Shown: piece by piece, positions 1 to 5,466 of the stretch
Numbering within the stretch: the stretch's first letter is position 1
Layout: each line of letters begins with the position of its first letter
Assembly (NCBI GenBank): GCA_017395725.1
Contig: JAFQOB010000077.1
Location: forward strand, 1-5,466
Length of the DNA stretch: 5,466 nt
Direction: 5' to 3'
Source of the DNA: Clostridia bacterium
GTDB taxonomy: Bacteria > Bacillota_A > Clostridia > Oscillospirales > CAG-272
Translations under genes and position numbers: made by a program
The notes under the pieces: generated by a model
The model's database searches: none
What the model was told of the DNA's origin: nothing
Seen by the model: only the letters and a program-made list of their open reading frames with translations

Positions 1-230
1 ATAATATATACATTTATTGTACACCATTATGTAATAATTTTCAAGAGTTTTTTTCAATTTTACACAATCTTGGCAACAATTCGCGCTCCTTCAACAAAAC
101 AGCGATTATTTTTAATTTTATTAAAACTTTTTTCGATATTTTTAATTAAATTAAGTTAACGTGGGTCTTTTTTTGCGCAAACTTCACAAAATTAATTTTT
201 ATAGGCTTATTTTTTGGTGAACTTTACACA
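1..230. other. AT-rich intergenic region upstream of gdhA
   Basis: This very AT-rich stretch has no credible coding frame on either strand. It contains runs of T and A, a short less AT-rich patch around 80-105, the 8-bp palindrome TTGCGCAA at 173-180 and GTTAAC at 155-160. The only regulatory-looking element I can support in it is a possible leftward promoter at 16-44, listed separately. I found no clear terminator, riboswitch or recognisable CodY, TnrA or ArgR box. Any gene upstream lies outside the window. The region may be a divergent intergenic space between gdhA and a leftward gene. Confidence 0.6.
16..44 (-). promoter_or_regulatory. possible minus-strand promoter reading out of the left edge
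   Basis: Read on the minus strand, a -35-like TTGAAA (plus 39-44) is followed after exactly 17 bp by a -10-like TACAAT (plus 16-21). Each hexamer differs from the sigma-A consensus by one base. Transcription would start near position 9 and leave the window, serving an unseen leftward gene. The DNA is so AT-rich that chance matches are expected. Support is therefore modest, helped a little by partial similarity to the strong promoter at 5384-5412. Confidence 0.35.
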
Positions 231-260
231 TTGACACAATTGCAAAGAAAACAGTATAAT
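231..260 (+). promoter_or_regulatory. gdhA promoter (sigma-A type, consensus hexamers)
   Basis: A perfect -35 TTGACA (231-236) and a perfect -10 TATAAT (255-260) are separated by 18 bp, close to the optimal 17. The predicted start is near the purines at 267-268, giving a leader of about 45 nt before the ATG at 313. No extended -10 TG is present. Two full-consensus hexamers imply a strong, housekeeping-type promoter, in keeping with the high expression usual for clostridial glutamate dehydrogenase. I see no convincing operator overlapping it. Confidence 0.85.
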
Positions 261-302
261 ATTATCAGATAAAAAATAAAGGAAATAATCAGACAAACCT
301 TT

Positions 303-307
303 GGAGG
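303..307 (+). promoter_or_regulatory. ribosome binding site of gdhA, fixes the start at 313
   Basis: GGAGG lies 5 bases before the ATG at 313, an ideal Shine-Dalgarno position. It overlaps the in-frame TTG codon at 301. That TTG would give four extra residues but has no ribosome binding site of its own, so the ATG is the start. A short AAAGG (278-282) could pair weakly with CCTTT (298-302) just upstream. I do not consider that pairing strong enough to call a regulatory structure. Confidence 0.85.
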
Positions 308-312
308 ACACT

Positions 313-1659
313 ATGAATGCGTATATTCAAAACACCATTGAACAAGTAAAGGCTCGAAACAAATTCGAACCTGAATTTATACAAACTGTAGAAGAGGTAT
401 TCGGGAGCCTTTCGGCAGTATTAGACAAACATCCCGAATATGAAAAAAACGGTATTCTTGAAAGAATGGCTGAGCCTGACAGACAGGTTTCATTCAGAGT
501 AAGCTGGATTGACGATAACGGCAAGGTTAACGTTAACCGAGGATACAGAGTACAGTTTAACTCAGCTATAGGCCCATACAAAGGCGGTCTTCGTTTTCAC
601 CCTTCCGTATATATGGGAATGATGAAGTTTTTAGGATTTGAGCAAACATTCAAAAACAGTCTTACAGGACTTCCCATCGGCGGAGCAAAAGGCGGTTCCG
701 ACTTTGACCCCCGAGGCAAGAGCGACGCTGAGATAATGAGATTCTGTCAAAGCTTTATGACAGAGCTTTACAGACATATAGGTCCCGATACAGATATTCC
801 CGCCGGCGATATCGGTGTAGGAGCAAGAGAGATCGGTTATTTATTTGGACAGTACAGAAGAATAAAAGGCAATTTTGAAAACGGAGTAATAACAGGTAAA
901 TCCTTAAGCTACGGCGGTTCGCTTATCAGACCCGAAGCTACAGGCTACGGAGCTGTATACTTTACGGTAGAAATACTCCGCCACTTTAATGAAACCATTC
1001 ACGATAAGACGATTGCCATATCCGGTTTTGGTAATGTTGCATGGGGCGTATGTAAAAAGGCAGAACAGCTCGGTGCCAAGGTAGTAACTATATCGGGTCC
1101 CGACGGATATGTATATGATGAAGAAGGTATTTTAGGTGAAAAAGTAGATTACTTACTTGAAATGCGTGCTTCGGGCAGAGACAAAGTTGAAGATTATGCA
1201 AAGAAATATCCCAACGCAAAATTCTTCAAGGGTCAAAAACCTTGGGGAACAAAAGCAGATATTATTCTTCCCTGTGCAACTCAAAATGAAGTTGATATGG
1301 AAGAAGCAAAGAAAATTGTAGAATGCGGAGCAAAATACTACATCGAAGTTTCAAATATGTCTACCACCAACGATGCATTGAAGTATCTTAAAGAAAACTT
1401 ATTGGCGGTAGGACCTTCAAAGGCTGCCAATGCGGGCGGTGTTGCGGTATCTGCTCTTGAAATGTGTCAGAACAGTATGCGCTACAGTTGGACTGAAGAA
1501 GAAATAAACGAAAAGCTTCGCAATATAATGAAAAACATTCACAATGAATGTGCATCAAAGGCACTTGAATACGGACTTGGCTACGACCTTGTTTCAGGTG
1601 CAAACATTGCATCTTTCCTTAGGGTTGCAGATGCAATGATGGCGCAAGGAATTATGTAA
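313..1659 (+). CDS. gdhA: glutamate dehydrogenase (clostridial hexameric type, probably NAD-preferring)
   Basis: This enzyme interconverts glutamate with 2-oxoglutarate and ammonium in the cytoplasm, linking amino-acid fermentation to nitrogen assimilation. The 448-residue product matches the usual length of small hexameric GDHs. The N-terminal domain holds the glutamate-binding K90 (motif GPYKGGLRF), K114, catalytic K126 (GGAKGGSDFDP) and D166 (DIPAGDIGVGAREIG). The Rossmann-fold coenzyme domain starts near residue 205 with GFGNVAWG at 238-245. S380, in AGGVAVSALEM, is also present. These correspond to K89, K113, K125, D165 and S380 of Clostridium symbiosum GDH as I recall that sequence. Coenzyme-pocket residues F239, P263 and D264 match F238, P262 and D263 of that NAD-specific enzyme, so I favour NAD(H) over NADP(H), although many relatives are labelled NADP-specific. 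The gene has its own promoter and terminator, is monocistronic and appears intact. The ATG was chosen over the TTG at 301 because GGAGG precedes it. Family assignment is near certain; coenzyme preference is inferred. Confidence 0.97.
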   Translation: MNAYIQNTIEQVKARNKFEPEFIQTVEEVFGSLSAVLDKHPEYEKNGILERMAEPDRQVSFRVSWIDDNGKVNVNRGYRVQFNSAIGPYKGGLRFHPSVYMGMMKFLGFEQTFKNSLTGLPIGGAKGGSDFDPRGKSDAEIMRFCQSFMTELYRHIGPDTDIPAGDIGVGAREIGYLFGQYRRIKGNFENGVITGKSLSYGGSLIRPEATGYGAVYFTVEILRHFNETIHDKTIAISGFGNVAWGVCKKAEQLGAKVVTISGPDGYVYDEEGILGEKVDYLLEMRASGRDKVEDYAKKYPNAKFFKGQKPWGTKADIILPCATQNEVDMEEAKKIVECGAKYYIEVSNMSTTNDALKYLKENLLAVGPSKAANAGGVAVSALEMCQNSMRYSWTEEEINEKLRNIMKNIHNECASKALEYGLGYDLVSGANIASFLRVADAMMAQGIM

Positions 1660-1690
1660 AAAACAGTTTTTCATCGTTTTTCCCTATAAG

Positions 1691-1744
1691 CAATAAGACG
1701 ATATGCAAGGGTGTTATTCCCTCGTATATCGTCTTATTGTTTTT
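1691..1744 (+). terminator. rho-independent terminator of gdhA
   Basis: A long hairpin has a left arm at 1691-1711, a 7-base loop at 1712-1718 and a right arm at 1719-1739. The 21 paired positions include one G-U wobble and one A-C mismatch. The stem top is GGG/CCC, and five T residues follow at 1740-1744. It sits 31 bp after the gdhA stop. It also sits only 6 bp beyond the stop of the convergent minus-strand gene. Read in that direction the stem is preceded by A residues but lacks an immediate U-tract, so termination there is likely weaker. It separates two convergent transcription units. Confidence 0.9.
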
Positions 1745-1745
1745 A

Positions 1746-3071
1746 TTATTTCTTTCTGTATACCGTTCTGTAGGCAAACATTATTATCGCCAAAGCTATA
1801 ACAACACCTATTGCAGATATAGCCAATACGGTATTCTGCCTTGAACCTAAATAGTATTGTCTTTCGTTTTCTTTTTCCGGCAACTCTTCAGTCTGTTGCA
1901 CTTCGTAATTCTCTGATTGAAGGCTATCACTTTCGGGTTCTGCCGGGGCAGTAATTAGTATTTCCGTTGTTTCGGCATCATTTCCGCCCAAGGTGTTTTT
2001 ATTAATTAAAATACCCAAACCTTTTATTTTTTCTATAAGCTTATCAACGTTACCTTCGTATTGGTTAATATTTACCGAACTTTTTTTGGCGTCAGCGGCT
2101 TTGGTTTCAACAGTCTCACCATCTTCGTTGGTTTCCGGCGGCTCTTCAATATAGTCGGCAATATTAACAGCCATTATATTCTGCATATTGCCGCCATTTA
2201 TATTCAGCGTATTAATTTTCCCCTGTGCGCTCAATTCTTTTCTGAAATAACCGCCGTTTACAGTAAAATCAAAGTCGTTAGAAACAGGCGATATACAGCC
2301 CACCGGCCCATAGAAGTTACCACCGTTTATGATTAAGGCAGCATTCCCCTCTTGTTTAATTCCAATAGAATTATATCCGCTTGCGGACACACTTCCCTCG
2401 AAGGTACCACCGTCTATAGTAAGAAAGGTGTCTCCAACGCTGTTTCCGTCTCTGTTTCCTGAGCAAACATTATAGTACGTACCGCTTTTGACAGTAAGCT
2501 TTCCGCCCGAATGAGTTAGCTTATCTTCTAAGGATATTCCGATTATAGACAAAAACGGTGCATTTCCTTTTTTCTCACAAACTATACCTTCTCCAAAAAC
2601 TGTTTCATATCCGTTACATATTACATATCTCGGCACGTTGCCGCCGTTGGTTACTATATTCAAATTCTCAAAAACGAATTTCCCTGCCAATAACATATTT
2701 GCCGAGTATTTTCCGTCACCAAAAGATAACACAGCGTTATTAGTTTGTCGGTAATCATTATCTCCGTTAACACTTGTTACGGTAATAACCTTTGAACCGT
2801 TAGATGTTCCGCTTTTTTCGGAGAGGTTTATAAGCTCGGTAAACGTATATTTACCGCATATAACGATTTTTCCACCGGTTTTGGCGAGAATTTTAACAGC
2901 TTCCTTGAAATCGCCGATTGAATTTTCAAAGCTTGAGCCGTCGCCCGTTCCGCCGCTTCTCAGAAATACAACTTTCTCAGAAACACCGCTTGACATAAAT
3001 GATAATACCGCCAAGAAGACAAAACATAATACTATTGCAGTTATATTTTTTATTCTGTTATTTCTGCCCAT
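1746..3071 (-). CDS. membrane-anchored extracellular beta-helix protein
   Basis: I do not recognise a named gene. The 441-residue product starts with a basic tip and a hydrophobic segment (about 10-29), a signal peptide or signal anchor. Residues 35-80 (GGTGDGSS, then a Lys/Ala-rich helix and GGKIVICGKYTF) resemble the N-terminal cap of pectate-lyase-like right-handed beta-helices. Rungs with the pattern Lx[IV]x[GS]Gx[FYM] begin at 192, 217, 246, 269 and 289, at intervals of 20-29 residues, the usual beta-helix coil size. An acidic, Pro/Glu/Thr-rich linker covers roughly 306-330 and 363-405. A transmembrane helix at about 413-434 ends in a basic tail (RTVYRKK), so the protein is probably membrane-held with the body outside the cell. 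There is no LPXTG motif and no clear catalytic motif, so an enzyme activity cannot be claimed; adhesin or glycan-binding roles are equally possible. It is second in a two-gene operon, 21 bp after the upstream gene, with its own AAGGAAG ribosome binding site. Confidence 0.85.
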   Translation of the reverse strand: MGRNNRIKNITAIVLCFVFLAVLSFMSSGVSEKVVFLRSGGTGDGSSFENSIGDFKEAVKILAKTGGKIVICGKYTFTELINLSEKSGTSNGSKVITVTSVNGDNDYRQTNNAVLSFGDGKYSANMLLAGKFVFENLNIVTNGGNVPRYVICNGYETVFGEGIVCEKKGNAPFLSIIGISLEDKLTHSGGKLTVKSGTYYNVCSGNRDGNSVGDTFLTIDGGTFEGSVSASGYNSIGIKQEGNAALIINGGNFYGPVGCISPVSNDFDFTVNGGYFRKELSAQGKINTLNINGGNMQNIMAVNIADYIEEPPETNEDGETVETKAADAKKSSVNINQYEGNVDKLIEKIKGLGILINKNTLGGNDAETTEILITAPAEPESDSLQSENYEVQQTEELPEKENERQYYLGSRQNTVLAISAIGVVIALAIIMFAYRTVYRKK

Positions 3072-3078
3072 ACAAAAG

Positions 3079-3085
3079 CTTCCTT
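3079..3085 (-). promoter_or_regulatory. ribosome binding site of the beta-helix gene
   Basis: On the minus strand AAGGAAG ends 7 bases before the ATG whose first base is 3071. It lies inside the 21-bp gap after the stop codon of the upstream gene (3093-3095). The second gene is thus translated from its own site on a shared transcript. No promoter or terminator fits in this gap. Confidence 0.8.
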
Positions 3086-3092
3086 AAAGATT

Positions 3093-5336
3093 TTATTCAC
3101 CCTGTTCTTCGTGAATATATGTTACAAAAATAATCTTCAAATTATCCAGACTTCCCGCAAAACAGTAATTTACGTTATCACTGCCGTATCTTCCAAATAT
3201 ATTTGTAAAGCTGAAAGAAAACGGATTTTCTGCAACGTATTCAGAAACGACGGCACCGTTTAAATATAGACTAATTGTCTTGCTTTCACGAACGTAGGCT
3301 ATTTTCCAACTGTTCATCGCTCTGTTAGATTCTGCATGTTCGCCGTAGGGTAAATAGAAGGTCTGACCGTTATCGTCAACCAATCTAACAGAATAGCCCA
3401 TATTTTGAGCGAAAGGTGCAAGATAGATATACCCCTTTGTTGCAAATGAATTACCAAGTATAATGCTGTTGTCATTCAACAGTCCGGTCCACTCAATTGA
3501 CCAATCGAACTCGGAGGTCAATTCAACAGGTGTTGCCAAAACAAAATCGACCTGTCTGTTTGCAGATGTAATAACTCCGTCTGTTATAGTGTACTGGTCT
3601 GCAACCGATTTTTCGGACAAGGATAAATTATTTGCCCCCGTACTCTCGTTTAAATCATAAAAATCCCAAATGAATGAATTTGCGTTAGTCTGTTCTGTAA
3701 TATCATCAACAATATATTTTATATTAAACTTAAAATCAACGTCTCCGCAAGAAAACAGCATTTCTGCCGATGTACCGTCATTTTCTTCTGCTATTCCCAC
3801 AGTTCCGCCGTTTGAATAACTCAACATTTTTTCATCAAAGGATACTTTTACTTGAGTAGTTTCGGCATAAAGCGGTGAAACGACAGCCACAGTTCTTATA
3901 CTTTCGTCTTTTTTTAGTACTACAGTCTCGCCGTATTCAAAAAGGTCTTCGTGGGTGTTTCCAAAAAGCTCGATCGCTCTTACGGACTTATCCGTATCAG
4001 AGCTGTAGCAGTTGTATAGATTAAACGCTGAATCTTTGCCTAATTCGTTATAACCGTTCTGGGTATAATATAAATTCCCCTCGCCGACCATACCGTTTTC
4101 AACACTTGCGTTATCGGGAAGTCGAGTAATTATTCTCAATTCTTCATAAGTATTGCCAAGCATATACTGCGCAGAACATACCGAAGCTATGGTATGTTGT
4201 TGAGAATCCCCCTTTGTAAGCGAGGCTCTTACAGGTATAACTGCCGTCATATCAAGTGATATGTCCGCATTAAGTCCGGCATAAAAATCGTTAAAGTAAT
4301 ATATATATTCCTCCGCCTTCATACCGTGCGCTATATCCCACTCACCGTGAAGCCAAATACAAAATACTTTATTTAAAGTATAGGGATAGTCCTCTTGGGC
4401 AAACTTATTTTTAAAATAATCAATACGCGTCAAAGCCATTTTATAGGCTTCACCTGTTTGTGTCCATTCGGTTATTGAGACGTCAGATACCGCTGTTTGA
4501 ACGAACAAAGCCTTTTCACTGGTGTATGAATACCACTGAGAAGCTAATGCAGGAGTAAATCCTTTTCTTCCGACTGAAAGGTCTTTCATTTCAAAAGTTC
4601 TGTCATCAAGCTCAACCGTATACGCAGTACCCGCTAAAGGCTTTAAGCTTTCTTCAACGTTACCGCCTTCGCCTGCGGCATTTCCCTGACCTGCAACGAT
4701 AAACATATTGAGTGTTGCTTTTAAAGTTTTAGTTACGTTAAAAGAGTCAACAAGCTTATCTCCAACGTATGCCTTTACCACAGAGGGATTATTGCTGACA
4801 CCGACAGCTCTTACGGTGCCGGATTGGTCTACAGTAACGTTCCCGTCTCCGCTTTCAACCGAAAAAGTAAACACTTCCCCTTCTTTTAAAGCGTATTTAG
4901 GAGTAAAGGTATATCTGTCATCATATTGAAGAACAAAACCTTTTGATACGTCTTTTATAAACCTTACCTCATAACTGTTCTGATATTTGCCGTCGTCAAG
5001 ATAAACCCTTGCCGATGCCTCATTTGAATCTTTTGCAAAAAAAGCCTGGTAAATTTTCAGCTCAGTGTCTGCAGATACTGCGTTTGCCCATATTTGCGGC
5101 ACGTATGGATTACCGCCCGGAACTTTTATTTCATAATATCTGACTTCGCTTTCAAAATCCAAGGTTTCACCAATAGCCCCCAAGGAAGACAACCTTGGAG
5201 CTTCGGGAGGTGCGGGTTCATATTTTGGTGCTTCCGTCTCCTTGTTGGGCTGATACATAGTTATAAAAAGTATCACACCAAGCGAAAGCAAGAGAAATAA
5301 TATATAACCAAATCTGATTTTCTTCAACTTTTGCAT
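3093..5336 (-). CDS. membrane-anchored multidomain surface protein with degenerate SGNH/sialate O-acetylesterase-like domain and C-terminal LamG-like domain
   Basis: The 747-residue product has, in order: a basic tip and membrane anchor (about 8-27); a Pro/Glu-rich linker (30-48); a beta-rich domain (55-145) ending in the motif GFVLQYDDRYTFTP; a Big_2-like Ig domain (about 146-205, with VDQSGTVRAVGV); an SGNH-hydrolase domain of the sialate O-acetylesterase/CE6 kind (about 208-445); an Ig-like beta segment (450-545); and a LamG/concanavalin-like sandwich (about 590-735). The SGNH call rests on MFIVAGQGNAAG (211-222, usually GQSNMAG), WLHGEWD (328-334, usually WxQGESD) and YYTQNGYNELG (423-433, usually HxxxxGYxxLG). 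The nucleophile Ser is Gly218, and the expected Asp and His positions appear to be Gly420 and Tyr423, so catalysis is doubtful and a binding role is more likely. No lipobox or sortase motif is visible. First gene of the operon, with promoter at 5384-5412. The ATG is supported by AAAGG 8 bases upstream. A divergent active-site arrangement cannot be excluded. Confidence 0.85.
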   Translation of the reverse strand: MQKLKKIRFGYILFLLLSLGVILFITMYQPNKETEAPKYEPAPPEAPRLSSLGAIGETLDFESEVRYYEIKVPGGNPYVPQIWANAVSADTELKIYQAFFAKDSNEASARVYLDDGKYQNSYEVRFIKDVSKGFVLQYDDRYTFTPKYALKEGEVFTFSVESGDGNVTVDQSGTVRAVGVSNNPSVVKAYVGDKLVDSFNVTKTLKATLNMFIVAGQGNAAGEGGNVEESLKPLAGTAYTVELDDRTFEMKDLSVGRKGFTPALASQWYSYTSEKALFVQTAVSDVSITEWTQTGEAYKMALTRIDYFKNKFAQEDYPYTLNKVFCIWLHGEWDIAHGMKAEEYIYYFNDFYAGLNADISLDMTAVIPVRASLTKGDSQQHTIASVCSAQYMLGNTYEELRIITRLPDNASVENGMVGEGNLYYTQNGYNELGKDSAFNLYNCYSSDTDKSVRAIELFGNTHEDLFEYGETVVLKKDESIRTVAVVSPLYAETTQVKVSFDEKMLSYSNGGTVGIAEENDGTSAEMLFSCGDVDFKFNIKYIVDDITEQTNANSFIWDFYDLNESTGANNLSLSEKSVADQYTITDGVITSANRQVDFVLATPVELTSEFDWSIEWTGLLNDNSIILGNSFATKGYIYLAPFAQNMGYSVRLVDDNGQTFYLPYGEHAESNRAMNSWKIAYVRESKTISLYLNGAVVSEYVAENPFSFSFTNIFGRYGSDNVNYCFAGSLDNLKIIFVTYIHEEQGE

Positions 5337-5344
5337 AATCTAAA

Positions 5345-5349
5345 CCTTT
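5345..5349 (-). promoter_or_regulatory. ribosome binding site of the SGNH-like surface protein gene
   Basis: AAAGG on the minus strand lies 8 bases before the ATG whose first base is 5336. It matches five bases of the anti-Shine-Dalgarno complement and is well placed, although shorter than the GGAGG used by gdhA. The basic residues and hydrophobic anchor that follow directly agree with this being the true N terminus. Confidence 0.7.
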
Positions 5350-5383
5350 CAGAATATGTAATTATCCCTTTAACGTTCTTAAT

Positions 5384-5412
5384 ATTATACCATTTTTACA
5401 CCACTATGTCAA
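5384..5412 (-). promoter_or_regulatory. promoter of the two-gene surface-protein operon (perfect consensus, extended -10)
   Basis: On the minus strand a perfect -35 TTGACA (plus 5407-5412) is separated by exactly 17 bp from a perfect -10 TATAAT (plus 5384-5389). The -10 is preceded by TGG, giving the extended -10 TGn element. Transcription should start near 5377, about 40 nt before the ATG at 5336. This is close to an ideal sigma-A promoter and should be strong unless repressed. The short palindrome AACGTT (5372-5377) lies at the predicted start. I cannot identify a regulator. Confidence 0.88.
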
Positions 5413-5466
5413 GTTTATGGGTTTTAAGAAGCGACTTTCGGGAAATACTAAATATACCGTATTATA

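Noticed and set aside
173..180. TTGCGCAA palindrome as an operator site
   Set aside because: A single 8-bp palindrome about 50 bp upstream of the -35, with no second copy nearby and no recognised regulator consensus.
278..307. Possible leader hairpin AAAGG/CCTTT just upstream of the gdhA ribosome binding site
   Set aside because: Only five pairs with a 15-base loop in an AT-rich leader, and no terminator or riboswitch-like core. Too weak to call regulatory.
301..312. In-frame TTG at 301 as an alternative gdhA start, adding four residues
   Set aside because: It overlaps the GGAGG that serves the ATG at 313 and has no ribosome binding site itself. The ATG start also gives numbering that agrees with known clostridial GDHs.
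327..581. Minus-strand open frame of 84 codons inside gdhA
   Set aside because: It is antisense to a well-conserved enzyme region, and its translation shows no recognisable domain. Best explained as a shadow of the gdhA codons; the same applies to the frame at 1388-1612.
2061..2336. Plus-strand open frame of 91 codons inside the beta-helix gene
   Set aside because: It is antisense to a coding region with clear repeat structure and has no domain-like sequence. The plus-strand frames at 2558-2743 and 2881-3087 are rejected on the same grounds.
3463..5300. Plus-strand open frames at 3463-3660, 4708-4929 and 5094-5300
   Set aside because: All lie antisense within the 747-codon gene, are short, and show no domain, signal peptide or promoter of their own.
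5449..5466. ATTATA at the right edge, a minus-strand TATAAT, next to a near-palindromic ATACCGTAT
   Set aside because: The window ends here, so no -35 can be examined. The palindrome has only four-base arms, so neither an upstream promoter nor an operator can be supported.

Overview
The window looks like chromosomal DNA from a low-GC, Gram-positive anaerobe of the Clostridia, probably a gut Oscillospiraceae/Ruminococcaceae-type or related bacterium. This is inferred from the very AT-rich intergenic DNA, strong AGGAGG-like ribosome binding sites, consensus sigma-A-type promoters, a clostridial-type glutamate dehydrogenase, and large secreted proteins of a kind common in these bacteria. There are three complete protein genes. 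I see no tRNA, rRNA, CRISPR array, insertion sequence or phage gene.

Layout: positions 1-312 are an AT-rich intergenic region holding a strong plus-strand promoter (231-260) for gdhA and a possible minus-strand promoter (16-44) firing out of the window to the left. gdhA (313-1659, +) encodes a complete hexameric-type glutamate dehydrogenase. A 21-bp hairpin plus T-tract (1691-1744) ends it and separates it from a convergent minus-strand operon. That operon is read from the right edge leftwards. It starts at a perfect-consensus, extended -10 promoter (5384-5412), then a 747-residue membrane-anchored extracellular protein (3093-5336), then, after 21 bp, a 441-residue beta-helix surface protein with a hydrophobic segment at each end (1746-3071).

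How the parts relate: gdhA is a central nitrogen and amino-acid metabolism gene with its own promoter and terminator, and nothing ties it functionally to its neighbours. The two minus-strand genes are almost certainly co-transcribed, and both encode envelope proteins. The larger one has the architecture N-terminal membrane anchor, Pro-rich linker, beta-domain, Big_2-like Ig domain, SGNH/sialate O-acetylesterase-like domain, Ig-like spacer and LamG/concanavalin-like C-terminal domain.

The most interesting observation is in the SGNH domain. The overall fold motifs are readable, but the residues at the usual catalytic Ser, Asp and His positions appear to be Gly, Gly and Tyr. This suggests a catalytically dead, possibly glycan-binding, surface protein paired with a beta-helix partner. 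A second point is that the GDH carries the coenzyme-pocket residues of the NAD-specific Clostridium symbiosum enzyme, so a default 'NADP-specific' annotation may be wrong.
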